Below, piece by piece: positions 1 to 8,925 of a DNA stretch of 64,000 nt. The stretch's first letter is position 1, and each line of letters begins with the position of its first letter. Origin of the DNA: Micromonospora vinacea (lineage in GTDB: Bacteria > Actinomycetota > Actinomycetes > Mycobacteriales > Micromonosporaceae); assembly GCF_015751785.1 (NCBI RefSeq), contig NZ_JADOTY010000001.1, positions 3,844,001-3,908,000 of the forward strand, given 5' to 3'. A model generated the notes under the pieces. The model made no database searches. It was not told the DNA's origin and saw nothing but the letters and a program-made list of their open reading frames with translations. Made by a program: the position numbers and the translations under genes.

Positions 1-1
1 A

Positions 2-73
2 CCCGGCACGGCCACCGCCGACAGTTTCGACTTCCTGCGCGTCCTCGGCGAACAATCCTTCGATCGCTCCTGA
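2..73 (+). CDS. C-terminal end of an unidentified protein (partial)
   Basis: An open frame enters from the left edge and ends with TGA at 71-73, giving a 23-residue tail ending in FDFLRVLGEQSFDRS. Codon use looks coding (G/C at most third positions). The family cannot be recognised from this tail. It converges on the XRE-type regulator pseudogene that ends at 92. It could still be an accidental open frame. Confidence 0.4.
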   Translation, partial: PGTATADSFDFLRVLGEQSFDRS

Positions 74-91
74 ATCGCTAGGCGGATTCCG

Positions 92-984
92 TCACTGTGC
101 TGCGGCGGCCCGCTCCTGTGCGGCGTCTGCTCCCCAACTAGCCAGCAGCCGAAGCGCCTCTTCCGAGAGCGACCCGGGCTCGGCGTGGTAGGTGCTCAGC
201 AACTGCTCCGGATCACCGGGGAGCGCGAGTGTCTCGTAGCGAAGGGTCAACTCACCCACGAGTGGGTGTGACAGGCGCATGATGCCGTGCGTCTTCTTCT
301 TGACGTCGTGGGTGGCCCACAGCCTGCGGAAGTCCTCGCTCTTCAAGGACAGTTCGCCGACCAGGGACGCCAGCGACGGGTCGTCCGTGTGCAGGCCGGC
401 ACCCAGCCGTAGCTGTCCCACCACGTCGTACGCCTTGGCTTCCCAGTCGGGGAACAACGTCCGGGACGCCGGGTCGAGGAAAGTGATCCTGGCCCAGTTC
501 CGGTTCGCTGAGGTGCGAGCCGCCCAGTCACCGAAGAGGGCGGAGGCGGTCTGGTTCCAGGCCAGCACATCGGTGCGAGGGCCCCATACGTACGCTGGCA
601 CACCTTCCAGGGCGGCGAGCAGGTCTCGGATCTCGGGCCGCACCTGGTGGCGCGGTGGCCCGGGCCGGCGCTGAGGCCGCTTGGGCTGGGCCAGTCGCAC
701 CAGATGGGCGTGCTCGACTTCGGAGAGTTCGAGTACGCGGGAGATCGCGTCCAGCACCTCACGCGAGACGTTGCGGGCGTTGCCCTGCTCGAATCGCGTG
801 TAGTACGCCGCGGAGACCCCCGCGAGTTGCGCGAGTTCTTCCCGGCGCAGGCCCGGGAGCGGCGGCGTCGGCTGTAGTCGGTCAGCCCAACATCTGCCGG
901 TTTCCGGCGGGCCCTGCGGGTGCGCAGAAACTCACTCAGCTCCGTGGCTGAGGAATCGCTGTGGGCGGCGTGGCCAGTTGCCAT
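92..984 (-). pseudogene. XRE-family (MmyB-like) regulator, apparent frameshift
   Basis: Two minus-strand frames together make one protein. The ATG at 984 opens a frame reading MATGHAAHSDSS...LSEFLRTRRAR..DVGLTDYSRRRR. The next frame continues with LPGLRREELAQLAGVSAAYY, then a C-terminal domain (YVWGPRTDVLAWNQTA..LFGDWA) typical of actinobacterial helix-turn-helix proteins with an MmyB-like ligand pocket. The frames join near 859-868, in a GCC/GCG-rich run, as if one base were missing. A downstream start could express only the sensor part. The gene is divergent from an MFS transporter, its usual type of target. It may be a true pseudogene or an assembly error. Confidence 0.75.
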
Positions 985-1120
985 ATCTCAATTGTTCCAC
1001 GCTGTGCGCAGCCCAGCCTGTCCCTGCCAGTGATAGTCACACGAGACGTAGACCAAGCAGGTGGCTGGTTAGCTCCGCGCGCCTGAAGCAGGCTCGACGT
1101 GTCCTGAGGAAACAGTTTCA

Positions 1121-1171
1121 AGCCCATCCGGGCCACGCAGGATTTCCGTCATCGATCCGCCCGGATGGGCT
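1121..1171 (+). promoter_or_regulatory. Leader inverted repeat and mini-ORF upstream of MFS gene
   Basis: AGCCCATCCGGG (1121-1132) and CCCGGATGGGCT (1160-1171) are perfect 12-bp inverted arms around a 27-nt loop. The right arm contains an ATG (1165) opening a 7-codon frame MGSPPYF that stops at 1186-1188, beside the AAGAG ribosome-binding site of the transporter. This could be an attenuator-like leader. Expression is not shown. Confidence 0.35.
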
Positions 1172-1197
1172 CACCGCCCTATTTCTGAAAGAGCACC

Positions 1198-2397
1198 ATG
1201 ACCACTACCGCATTCACAGGCCCGAGTCCGACGACCGCACGGCCGGGCCGCCTTCCGGGAAAAGCATTGTTCGGCCTCTTCTTGGCCGGCTTTATCAGCA
1301 TCCTCACCGAATGCCTGCCGGCGGGCCTGCTGCCGGAAATGAGCCGCACTCTGAACACGAGCGTCTCGCTCACGGGCCAGACGGTGACGATCTACGCGCT
1401 CGCCACAGCGCTCGGCGCCATCCCTCTCGCGTGGGCGACGGCCAGCTGGCCGCGCAAGCACGTCCTGCAACTTGCCCTGGCCGTGGTCGCCGTCACCAAC
1501 GCGTTCACCGCGCTGTCCGATGACTACAGCCTGACGATGGTGCTGCGCTTCGTCGCCGGTCTGGGAACCGGACTCATCTGGCCTCTTCTCGGCGGCTACG
1601 CCGCCCGGCTCGCGCCAGCGGGACGACAAGGCCGTGCCATCGCCATCGCCCTTGCCGGGACCCCGATCGGGCTGGCCCTGGGCATCCCACTGGGGACCTG
1701 GCTGAGCAGTCTCGGTGGCTGGCAACTCGCCTTCCACGCCTCTGCTGCCGTGACCGTCATGACCATGGCCTGGGTCCTGGTGGCGGTTCCGAACCTGCCC
1801 GGCCAACCGGTCGACGCCCGTTTCAGGATCTCGCAGGTCCTGGTTGTGCCCGGACTGCGGCCCATTCTGTTCGCGTTGGCCACGTACATGATCGCTCACA
1901 ACCTTCTCTACACGTACATCACCGACCTCCTGGTTCACCTGGGGATGGCCGACCAGACCGGCTGGGTGCTCTTCGTCTTCGGAGTCACCTCCGTGCTCAG
2001 CGTTCTCGTGGTCGGAACCCACATCGACCGACACCTGCGCAAGCTAGCCGTGGGCAGCACCCTGCTCTTCGGGGCCAGCGTGCTCGTCCTGGGCGTCGTC
2101 GCGGACGCACCGGCGCTGGTCTACGTCGCCGTCGCCGCATGGGGCTTGGCGTTCGGCAGTTCCCCGAGCCTGTTCGTGGGTGCCACGATCAACGCCACCG
2201 GAGAAGCCGCCAACGTCGCTCAGTCGATCACCATCACGGTCTTCTCGGCTTCTATCGCAACCGGCGGTTTCATCGGCGGTCTCCTGCTCGCCGGCCTGGG
2301 CACCGCCTCGATCACCTGGGCGGCACTCGTCCTCCTGATCGTCGCGGCCGCAACTGTCGTCGGCGGCAAGAAGTACGCGTTCCCCAGGAACGGCTGA
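1198..2397 (+). CDS. MFS transporter (DHA1/AraJ-like drug exporter)
   Basis: This 399-residue inner-membrane protein has about 12 hydrophobic segments. A short basic N-terminus precedes the first helix (ALFGLFLAGFISILTECLPA). The conserved RFVAGLGTGLIWPLLGGYAA stretch and a glycine/proline-rich segment (GTPIGLALGIPLGTWL, about residues 152-167) resemble antiporter motif C of drug:H+ exporters. The substrate is unknown. A GAAAGAG sequence lies just before the ATG. It is divergent from the XRE-like regulator, so it was probably that regulator's target and may be deregulated if the regulator is broken. Confidence 0.85.
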   Translation: MTTTAFTGPSPTTARPGRLPGKALFGLFLAGFISILTECLPAGLLPEMSRTLNTSVSLTGQTVTIYALATALGAIPLAWATASWPRKHVLQLALAVVAVTNAFTALSDDYSLTMVLRFVAGLGTGLIWPLLGGYAARLAPAGRQGRAIAIALAGTPIGLALGIPLGTWLSSLGGWQLAFHASAAVTVMTMAWVLVAVPNLPGQPVDARFRISQVLVVPGLRPILFALATYMIAHNLLYTYITDLLVHLGMADQTGWVLFVFGVTSVLSVLVVGTHIDRHLRKLAVGSTLLFGASVLVLGVVADAPALVYVAVAAWGLAFGSSPSLFVGATINATGEAANVAQSITITVFSASIATGGFIGGLLLAGLGTASITWAALVLLIVAAATVVGGKKYAFPRNG

Positions 2398-2466
2398 AGC
2401 CGGGCGGCAGCGGCAACTACCGCAAGGAGTGGCGTCCCCAACTGCTCCGCAGGCGTTCGCGAGTGG

Positions 2467-3762
2467 TCAGCGGTTGAGGTAAGCGGTCAGGCCACCGAGC
2501 TCTTCGCTGGCGATGAACACCGACCGTACGTTGAGGATGGCCTCTTCGACGTGGGCCGGGCAGCCCCACGCCGCGTCGCCCCATGAATCGGCGATCTTGA
2601 TCTCGGCTCGCGCGGTGCACCCGTCGGCGCCGCCGAGCTGGCAGTGCTCCGGGTGCGGCGCCGCGGCCTGCGCGGCCGCGGCGGCGCGCATCTGGGCGGC
2701 GAGTTCCGCGGCGACGGACGCGCGCTGCTCGGCCTCGGCGCGCAGTTCCCGCTCCACGCGTAGCACCTTGGCCAGCTCGTCATTGGCCGACTTGGCGCGT
2801 GCCTCGGCGGCGAGTTTCGCCTGCTCGATGGTGTGGCGTTCGATGGCCAGGGCCGCGGTGCCGGCGAAGAGCCGGGTGAGGGCGAGGTCGGTGTCCTGCG
2901 GGACGCGCGGGGTGCGGTGATACATCGCAAAGGTGCCCAACAGGCCACCGTCACGCGCCAGGATCGGTGTGGACCAGCAGGCCGCCAACCCGGCCCGGCC
3001 GGCCAGGTCCCGGAAGTCGTCCCAGAACGGGTCGGTGGCGATGTCGGTGACGATGACCGGTTCCCGCCGGTGGGCTGCGGTGCCGCACGAGCCGACACCT
3101 TCGCCGGTCGCGATGCCGTCGATGGCCTGGTTGTAGAAGTCGGGCAGGCTCGGCGCGGCGCCGTGGCGCAGGTGACGGGCGTCGGGGTCGGCGAGCAGGA
3201 CGGAGACGAGCACCTCCTGCGGTGCGAGGTTCTCGATACAGCGGGCCATTCCGTCGAGCACCTCGGTCAGGGGTGCCTGACGGGCGATCTGCTCCAGCAG
3301 GGCACGGTGTTCGGCCATCAGCCGTTGGGCCTGCTTGACCTGCGTGGTCTCCACGCCGAGCACCCGGATCCCGGTCACGTTGCCGTCGGCGTCCCGCCGC
3401 GGCTCGTAGGTGAAGTCGAAGAACGACTCCCGCGCCTGCGGGCCGCTGCCCAGCATGATCCGGACGTCACGGCCGGTGTACGGCTCACCCGTGCGGAAGA
3501 CCTGGTCCAGGAGAGCGATGAATCCCTGACCGTCCAGTTCGGGCATCAACTCGGCGAGCGCGACCCCGACACGGGCCCGCTCTTCGCCGATGGTGGCGAA
3601 GAACGCCGGGTTCGCCGTCTCCACCAGATGTGATGGCCCCGCCAGCGACGCGAAGACCGCGATGGACTGCCCGAACAACGCCCGCAGGTCCTCCTCCGCT
3701 GCTTGCTCGGCAGCCGCCGGACCCGCAGCAGCAGTAGACCGTTGGCCGGGTACCGCGGTCAT
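2467..3762 (-). CDS. PAS/GAF-domain sensor protein
   Basis: This 431-residue soluble protein has a PAS fold (about residues 30-140, containing NPAFFATIGEERARVG and FFDFTYEPRRDADGNVTGI), a GAF domain (about 160-310, with GSCGTAAHRREPVIVTDI and LGTFAMYHRTPR), then an alanine/glutamate-rich probable coiled coil. The 60-residue tail carries Cys and His residues (HPEHCQLGGADGC, WGCPAH) that could bind metal. No kinase, cyclase or phosphatase output domain is seen, so it may act through protein contacts. The ATG at 3762 follows a GAGAGGCGAG site. The frame is open 43 codons further upstream, but that stretch looks non-coding. Confidence 0.75.
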   Translation of the reverse strand: MTAVPGQRSTAAAGPAAAEQAAEEDLRALFGQSIAVFASLAGPSHLVETANPAFFATIGEERARVGVALAELMPELDGQGFIALLDQVFRTGEPYTGRDVRIMLGSGPQARESFFDFTYEPRRDADGNVTGIRVLGVETTQVKQAQRLMAEHRALLEQIARQAPLTEVLDGMARCIENLAPQEVLVSVLLADPDARHLRHGAAPSLPDFYNQAIDGIATGEGVGSCGTAAHRREPVIVTDIATDPFWDDFRDLAGRAGLAACWSTPILARDGGLLGTFAMYHRTPRVPQDTDLALTRLFAGTAALAIERHTIEQAKLAAEARAKSANDELAKVLRVERELRAEAEQRASVAAELAAQMRAAAAAQAAAPHPEHCQLGGADGCTARAEIKIADSWGDAAWGCPAHVEEAILNVRSVFIASEELGGLTAYLNR

Positions 3763-3978
3763 GGTGTGGTCTCGCCTCTCGTCTGCGGATACGGGAACGC
3801 CGGTGGTGCCACCCGGGCGCTGAGGGTGGCGGTGGTGCGGAGATGCTTGGCTGAGGCCACCGCCGGTGCAGCGTACCCACGTGCCCGACATTCAGGTCCT
3901 ACCCACCAACCAGGCACCGCAACCCGTCGTTCGAACGGCCACGAGAGCCAGCGAACCCCGTCCGGCTGGCGGTGTTCG

Positions 3979-4422
3979 TCAACCCAGCTGAGGTGTGTGC
4001 TCCGTCGGGGCGGGCTGGGGCTGCTGTTGCCAGGGATCACCGGAGGCACCGGCGGCGAGGTGTTGTTCGTAGCTGGCCACTTTGCCGTTGATGAGTTCGA
4101 GTGTGTCGTGCAGCTGCGTCAGCTGATCGGTGATGTGGCGCTGGTGTTCGCGGAGCAACGTGAGCCGCTCGCTCTCGTTGCCGCTGCCCTCGCGGACGAG
4201 CTGGGCCAGGCGGCTGATCGTGGTGAGCGGCATGCCGGAGGCGCGGAACTTCACGCAGTTCGCCAGCCACTCGACGTCCCAGGCGCTGTAGACGCGCCTG
4301 CCTGACCCGTCGCGCCGCACCTCGCTGGCCAACAAGCCCTCACGCTCGTAGAGCCGCAGGGTGTGCACGCTCAACCCGGTGCGTTGCGCCACCTGCCCGA
4401 TGCTCAGGCCGCTGTCCGCCAT
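3979..4422 (-). CDS. MerR-family transcriptional regulator
   Basis: This 147-residue regulator has a winged HTH at residues 6-75 (LSIGQVAQRTGLSVHTLRLY..EGLL, RRVYSAWDVEWL) and a coiled-coil dimerisation helix. The C-terminus is short and Gln/Pro-rich, with no obvious effector domain. It lies back to back with an SDR gene. The promoter between them has the stretched 19-bp spacer and dyad expected of a MerR target, so it likely controls the SDR gene and itself. An in-frame ATG at 4440 (MATVDAMADS) is an alternative start and would abut the operator. Confidence 0.85.
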   Translation of the reverse strand: MADSGLSIGQVAQRTGLSVHTLRLYEREGLLASEVRRDGSGRRVYSAWDVEWLANCVKFRASGMPLTTISRLAQLVREGSGNESERLTLLREHQRHITDQLTQLHDTLELINGKVASYEQHLAAGASGDPWQQQPQPAPTEHTPQLG

Positions 4423-4439
4423 GGCGTCGACCGTAGCCA

Positions 4440-4470
4440 TTGACCTAGACCTCGGTCTAGCACCTAGCGT
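4440..4470 (+). promoter_or_regulatory. MerR-type promoter with 19-bp spacer, probably leaderless
   Basis: TTGACC (4440-4445) and TAGCGT (4465-4470) are separated by 19 bp. The spacer holds the dyad CTAGACC-TC-GGTCTAG (about 4445-4460). The SDR ATG at 4478 is 7 bp past the -10 box, so transcription should start at or next to the start codon. Long spacers with a central dyad are the hallmark of MerR activation by DNA twisting. Confidence 0.75.
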
Positions 4471-4477
4471 CCGCGGC

Positions 4478-5401
4478 ATGACCAGCGACACGACCCACAC
4501 CAGGTTCGGTGCCCACAGTACGGCCGGAGACGTCCTCGCCGGGATCGACCTCACCGGAAAGACGGCCCTCGTCACGGGCGGCTACTCCGGCCTCGGTCTC
4601 GCCACGACCCGCGCGCTCACCCGATCCGGGGCTCGGGTCGTCGTCCCAGCTCTCCGGCCGGACGCAGCGCAGCAGGTACTCGCCGACGTACCCGGGGTCG
4701 AGGTCGACCACCTCGATCTCGCCGACCTCGCCTCCGTCCAGGGATTCGCCGCACGGTTCCTCCGCAGCCATCCCGCCCTCGACATTTTGATCGCGAGCGC
4801 CGGCATCATGGCCTGCCCGGAAACACGGGTTGGACCCGGCTGGGAAGGGCACTTCGCGATCAACCACCTCGGCCACTACGCGCTGACGAACCTGTTGTGG
4901 CCCGCGCTCACCGCCCCCGACACGGCTCGCGTCGTCTCGGTGGCCTCCGGGCGCAACCCGGCGTGGCGTATCCGGTGGGACGACGTGCAGTTCGAGCGCG
5001 GGTACGACAAGTGGGAGGCGTACACCCAGTCCAAGCTCGCGAACATCCTGTTCGCCCGCCACCTCGACCTGCTCGGCGGGCCGCACCGCGTCCGCGCCTT
5101 CTCCGTCAACCCCGGCTGGATCCTCACCCCCCTGCAACGGCACCTCGCAGTCGAGGAGATGGTCGCCGCCGGCTGGATCGACGCCGACGGCACTCCCGCG
5201 CCGGGCCTGTTCAAGACCGTCGAGCAAGGCGCGGCGACCCAGGTCTGGGCCGCCACATCACCCCACCTCGACGCGAACGGCGGCGACTACTGCGCGGACT
5301 GCCGCATCACCGACGGCAGCCCCACGGACAGCAGCGAGGCAGCCCGCCTCTGGGCGCTGTCGGCGGACCTGACCGGCCTCGATCTCGTCGGGCGATCCTG
5401 A
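4478..5401 (+). CDS. Short-chain dehydrogenase/reductase
   Basis: This 307-residue NAD(P)-dependent oxidoreductase has the nucleotide-binding motif TGGYSGLG (about residues 35-42), an ASAG variant of the NNAG motif (LIASAGIM) and the catalytic YTQSK (YxxxK). Its size and pattern resemble retinol-dehydrogenase-like 'extended classical' SDRs. The substrate is unknown. The start at 4478 is chosen because it sits 7 bp downstream of the MerR-type -10 box, and upstream codons overlap that promoter. Expression is probably induced through the divergent MerR protein. Confidence 0.87.
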   Translation: MTSDTTHTRFGAHSTAGDVLAGIDLTGKTALVTGGYSGLGLATTRALTRSGARVVVPALRPDAAQQVLADVPGVEVDHLDLADLASVQGFAARFLRSHPALDILIASAGIMACPETRVGPGWEGHFAINHLGHYALTNLLWPALTAPDTARVVSVASGRNPAWRIRWDDVQFERGYDKWEAYTQSKLANILFARHLDLLGGPHRVRAFSVNPGWILTPLQRHLAVEEMVAAGWIDADGTPAPGLFKTVEQGAATQVWAATSPHLDANGGDYCADCRITDGSPTDSSEAARLWALSADLTGLDLVGRS

Positions 5402-5468
5402 GTGGTCTCGCGGTCACCACGCTCAACCCTGAAGCGCCGCCGTCAGCAGTTCGCACGGGTTTCGGAAG

Positions 5469-6332
5469 TCAGATCAGGGCTGCGGCGAGGGCGCGGAACG
5501 CGTCGGCGGGGAACGCCGTGTCGTCGCCGCCGTTGAGCACCTGGATCGCCACCTCGTCCGCGCCGGCCTGGTAGTGCTTCTCCAGCCCGGCCACCACCGT
5601 CTCGACGCTGCCCCACGGGATCAGGGCGTCGATGAGGCGGTCGCTGCCCCCGTCGGCGAAGTCCTCGTCGGTCCAGCCGAATCGCCGCAGGTTGTTGGTG
5701 TAGTTCGGCAGTGCGAGGTATCCGCTCGTGTACTGACGGGCGGTGGCGCGTGCGGTGGTGGCGTCCGCGTCGAGGACCACCGCGACCTCGGGGGCGAGCA
5801 GTCGGTCGGGCCCGATTGCCGCTCGGGCTTCGGCGGTGTGCTCGGCAGGGACGAAGTACGGGTGCGCCCCGGCGGAGCGGTCGCGGGAGAGTTCGAGCAT
5901 CCGCGGGCCCAGTGCCGCCAGGATGCGCCGCTCTGGCGAAAGCCCGGCCGCGTCGAGGCCGTCCAGGTACTGCACCATCCGCGAGTACGGCTTGCGATAG
6001 TCGGTGCCGCCACTTTCCACCACCACCGCGTGGCTGGCACCGAGACCGAGCAGGAACCGGCCGGGATGCGCCTGCTCCGCGTCCTGGGCGAACGCCGCCG
6101 CCTCGGGTGGCGACGAGTGCCAGATGCTGACGATCCCGGTCGCGACCCCGATGCGCGTGGTCCCGTCCAGGATCTCCCGGAAGCGGGGGGCGACGTTCTC
6201 GCCGAAACCACCGGAGAACCAGATCCGTGAATAGCCGAGGTCTTCCAACTCGGTCGCGGCGTCGACGGCCGCGCCCTGACTCTCGCTAGCAAGGAAGAAC
6301 GGTTGCCACACGCTGACGAGTCGTTGTGCCAT
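5469..6332 (-). CDS. LLM-class F420-dependent oxidoreductase
   Basis: This 287-residue protein has the luciferase-like (beta/alpha)8 pattern, with SVWQPFFLASESQGAAVDAA at the N-terminus, GYSRIWFSGGFGENV, a HSSPPEAAAFA segment and GRFLLGLGASHAVVVE. These match the actinobacterial F420-linked subfamily near TIGR03620. It would use reduced deazaflavin F420 for hydride transfer. The substrate is unknown. It appears monocistronic and converges on the SDR gene. Confidence 0.85.
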   Translation of the reverse strand: MAQRLVSVWQPFFLASESQGAAVDAATELEDLGYSRIWFSGGFGENVAPRFREILDGTTRIGVATGIVSIWHSSPPEAAAFAQDAEQAHPGRFLLGLGASHAVVVESGGTDYRKPYSRMVQYLDGLDAAGLSPERRILAALGPRMLELSRDRSAGAHPYFVPAEHTAEARAAIGPDRLLAPEVAVVLDADATTARATARQYTSGYLALPNYTNNLRRFGWTDEDFADGGSDRLIDALIPWGSVETVVAGLEKHYQAGADEVAIQVLNGGDDTAFPADAFRALAAALI

Positions 6333-6421
6333 ACCGCCACCCTACGAGCATCACCCGCCCCCGACGCGGTTGCCAGAGGCGACGTGCACCACCGAGCCGT
6401 GGATCGGCCCGAGCCCTCAGA

Positions 6422-6967
6422 TCAGGCTGGTCGACTGTCAACAGCGTCACCACGGCTGGCGGCCTGGAGCCGACGTGCGACGTCGAGCAGAGCCGCGAAG
6501 GTCTCCTGGTCCGTCTTGGTCGCCGCTGGGAGCGAGGTGGCGGCATGGTGATGACGACGGACGTGGTCCGCTGCGGCGGCGATGATCCCACTCGCCCCCC
6601 AACCCGCGGCCTGGTCCGCGGCGAAGTACCGCTCCAGGGCTTCGATGGACTCGGGGCCGGCCAGAACAACGGCGGCTGTCGCGAGCGGCGGTGCGTCGAG
6701 GGCGCCCCACGACGTGGCGAGGGCGTGGAGGACGGCGGCGGCCACCTCGGGTCCGGCAAGCGTCACCGAGTACCAGGCACCCATGACCTGTGGACGCCAG
6801 CCGTCCCGCAGGAGCGCCGTCACCTGGGCTGGGGTGATTCCTCGGCCCGCTTCGGCGAGTGCCGTTATCAACGGTTGCCCGTGCCTGACGGCATTGGTTC
6901 CCATCATGTCGAGGTAGAACGGCACGACGCAGCGGTCGATCACGTCGTCGATATCCCCTTGATCCAC
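6422..6967 (-). CDS. DUF6000-like protein
   Basis: This 181-residue soluble protein contains VIDRCVVPFYLDMMG, GITPAQVTALLRDGWRPQVMGAWYS and a helical region (GPESIEALERYFAADQAAGWGASGII). The pattern resembles the uncharacterised DUF6000 family, from memory. The start is GTG at 6967. The open frame continues upstream without an ATG, so the N-terminus is uncertain. No function is known. It is not obviously in an operon with its neighbours. Confidence 0.65.
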   Translation of the reverse strand: MDQGDIDDVIDRCVVPFYLDMMGTNAVRHGQPLITALAEAGRGITPAQVTALLRDGWRPQVMGAWYSVTLAGPEVAAAVLHALATSWGALDAPPLATAAVVLAGPESIEALERYFAADQAAGWGASGIIAAAADHVRRHHHAATSLPAATKTDQETFAALLDVARRLQAASRGDAVDSRPA

Positions 6968-7036
6968 GTCGGCAAGATAGCCGAGGAGTCTGTTCGGTGA
7001 CGAAGACGCCCATGCCGGGCCACCGACTGGTTGCGG

Positions 7037-7684
7037 TCAGGGCGCGAGGCCGGCCTGGATCGCCAGGATGGCGGCTCGTACGCGATCACGGCTGCCGGTC
7101 TTGGCCAGCACGTTGGTGACATGGGTCTTGACGGTGCTCATCGACAGGTAGAGGCGTTCGGCGATCTCGTTGTTGTTGAGTCCGGCGCCGATCAGGGCGA
7201 GCACGTCGGTCTCCCGAGCGGTCAGCTGGTAGGCCGCCAACTCCACGCGGGTGGCCGGCCCGGTCGTGCGGACCCGGTCGAGTACGGCACCGGTGACCTC
7301 GGCGGAGAGGACCGCCTCGCCGGCCGCGACGGTGCGCACCGCGGCGATCAGGTCCCGGGCGCTGGACCGCTTGAGCAGGAACCCCCGTGCGCCGGCGGCG
7401 ATGGCGTCCAGGACGTACGCGTCGTCGTCGAAGGTGGTGACGACGAGAACGGCCGGGGCGTGCGGGATCGTGGCCAGCTCGCGGGTGGCTTGCAGACCGT
7501 CGAGGACCGGCATGCGGATGTCGACGAGGGCGACGTCGATGCGGGAGTCGCGACGCACGGCGTCGAGGAACTGCCGGCCGTCGGCCGCCTCGGCCGCGAC
7601 CTGGATGTCGGGTTGGGACCGCAGGATCAGGCTGAAGCCGTCGCGCACCAGCTCCTGGTCGTCGGCGATCGCGACGCGGATCAC
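7037..7684 (-). CDS. NarL/LuxR-family response regulator
   Basis: This 215-residue regulator has a receiver domain (residues 1-120: acidic DDQ near residue 9, phospho-acceptor Asp in VALVDIRMPVLDGL, Thr in VVTTFDDD, Lys in FLLKRSSARDL) and a C-terminal LuxR HTH (LTARETDVLALIGAGLNNNEIAERL, quoted here across its first helices). The GTG start (7682-7684) overlaps the kinase stop as GTGA, so the two are translationally coupled. It would be phosphorylated by the upstream kinase. Targets are unknown, but the divergent lipid operon is a reasonable candidate. Confidence 0.92.
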   Translation of the reverse strand: MIRVAIADDQELVRDGFSLILRSQPDIQVAAEAADGRQFLDAVRRDSRIDVALVDIRMPVLDGLQATRELATIPHAPAVLVVTTFDDDAYVLDAIAAGARGFLLKRSSARDLIAAVRTVAAGEAVLSAEVTGAVLDRVRTTGPATRVELAAYQLTARETDVLALIGAGLNNNEIAERLYLSMSTVKTHVTNVLAKTGSRDRVRAAILAIQAGLAP

Positions 7685-8850
7685 GGGTTCACCACCGGCA
7701 GGTTGACCTGGACCACTGTGCCGCCGCCGGGGCGCTGGCTCAGCTCCCAGTTCCCGCCACGCGCGGAGACGCGCTCCCCGATGCCGAGCAGGCCCGAGCC
7801 GCTCGTGGGTGCACGGGGCGGCCCGATGCCGTCGTCGCTGACCCGCAGGCGGACGTGGTCGCCGACGCGGGCCAACTCGACCCAGGCCGACGTGGCTTTC
7901 GCGTGGCGGGCGATGTTGGTGAGGGCCTCCTGGGCGATGCGGTAGGCGGTCAACACGCCGATCTCGTCCAGGCCCGGCTCGGGGTCCAGTTGGACGCGCA
8001 CTGTCACGCCCTGCTGGCGCAGCGGCTGGGCGAGCAGCTCGTCGATGTCGGACAGGCGGGGCGGGGCGCTCACCGCGATCGACGCGTTCGGATCGCGCAG
8101 GTGCACGACGAGCGTGTCGAGTTCGCTCAGTGCGGTGCGGCCACTGTCCGCGATCGCCCGCAGCGCCGCCCCCGGGTCGTCACTGAGCTGGCCCGCCTCG
8201 GCCTGTACCACCATCGCTGTGACGTGGTGACCGACCACGTCATGCAGCTCGCGGGCCAGGTTGGTGCGCTGTTCGAGCCAGGCGGCCTGGTCGCGCAGGT
8301 CGTCGGTCTCCCGGGTGAGGGCGTAGCCGCGTGACCACGATCGCAACAGGATCGCCAGTAGGTAGCCGGCGGTCACGAAGAAGAACGGTTGTTCGTACAG
8401 CCCGCGCCCGTTGAGCAGCGCGATGGTGAGGGCGCCGGCCGCGCCGACCAAGCCACCCACCCACCCCAGCCACGGGTGTCGGGCCGGGTCCTCGCAGACC
8501 GAGACGAACACCAGGCCGGCGGCTGCGAGGCCCAACTGCACCGACTCGCCGGTGCTCACGATCGCCACGAACCCCGCGCAGACCGCGAAGATGAGGGTTC
8601 GGTAGCGGGGGCGCAGCGCCGTGGCTCCGAGGCCGACCGGCAGCACCAGCCACGCCCAGCCCGACGGCACGGACACGCCGTCCTCGACTGTGGTGACCAC
8701 CGCGGCGATGATCAAAACCACAGCGGCGTACGCGAGCCGGCGCACTCGCTCGGGGTCGCTCAACCGTTCGCGGATTCCAGTCAGCACCCGCACAGTCTCC
8801 GTGACCAGCCGGAAGACCGGCCAGTACCCAGGTACCGGATCGGTCGGCAC
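7681..8850 (-). CDS. NarL-type sensor histidine kinase
   Basis: This kinase of about 389 residues has 4-6 N-terminal transmembrane helices and little extracellular sequence. A HisKA_3 dimerisation domain follows (LARELHDVVGHHVTAMVVQA, His in ELHDVVGHH), then a HATPase (EALTNIARHAKA as N-box, DDGIGPP and GSGLLGIGERV as G-boxes). It belongs to the membrane-sensing actinobacterial NarX/DesK-like group. The GTG at 8850 is chosen because a GGAGG lies about 11 nt upstream. The frame is open to 8889, only 36 bp from the divergent gene. Confidence 0.9.
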   Translation of the reverse strand: MPTDPVPGYWPVFRLVTETVRVLTGIRERLSDPERVRRLAYAAVVLIIAAVVTTVEDGVSVPSGWAWLVLPVGLGATALRPRYRTLIFAVCAGFVAIVSTGESVQLGLAAAGLVFVSVCEDPARHPWLGWVGGLVGAAGALTIALLNGRGLYEQPFFFVTAGYLLAILLRSWSRGYALTRETDDLRDQAAWLEQRTNLARELHDVVGHHVTAMVVQAEAGQLSDDPGAALRAIADSGRTALSELDTLVVHLRDPNASIAVSAPPRLSDIDELLAQPLRQQGVTVRVQLDPEPGLDEIGVLTAYRIAQEALTNIARHAKATSAWVELARVGDHVRLRVSDDGIGPPRAPTSGSGLLGIGERVSARGGNWELSQRPGGGTVVQVNLPVVNP

Positions 8851-8925
8851 CCCGGTACCGCCCTCCGGGTCAGGTCGGCACCGCGGCACGTTCCGCGAGG
8901 ACGCTCACCGGACGACTCTGCACTG

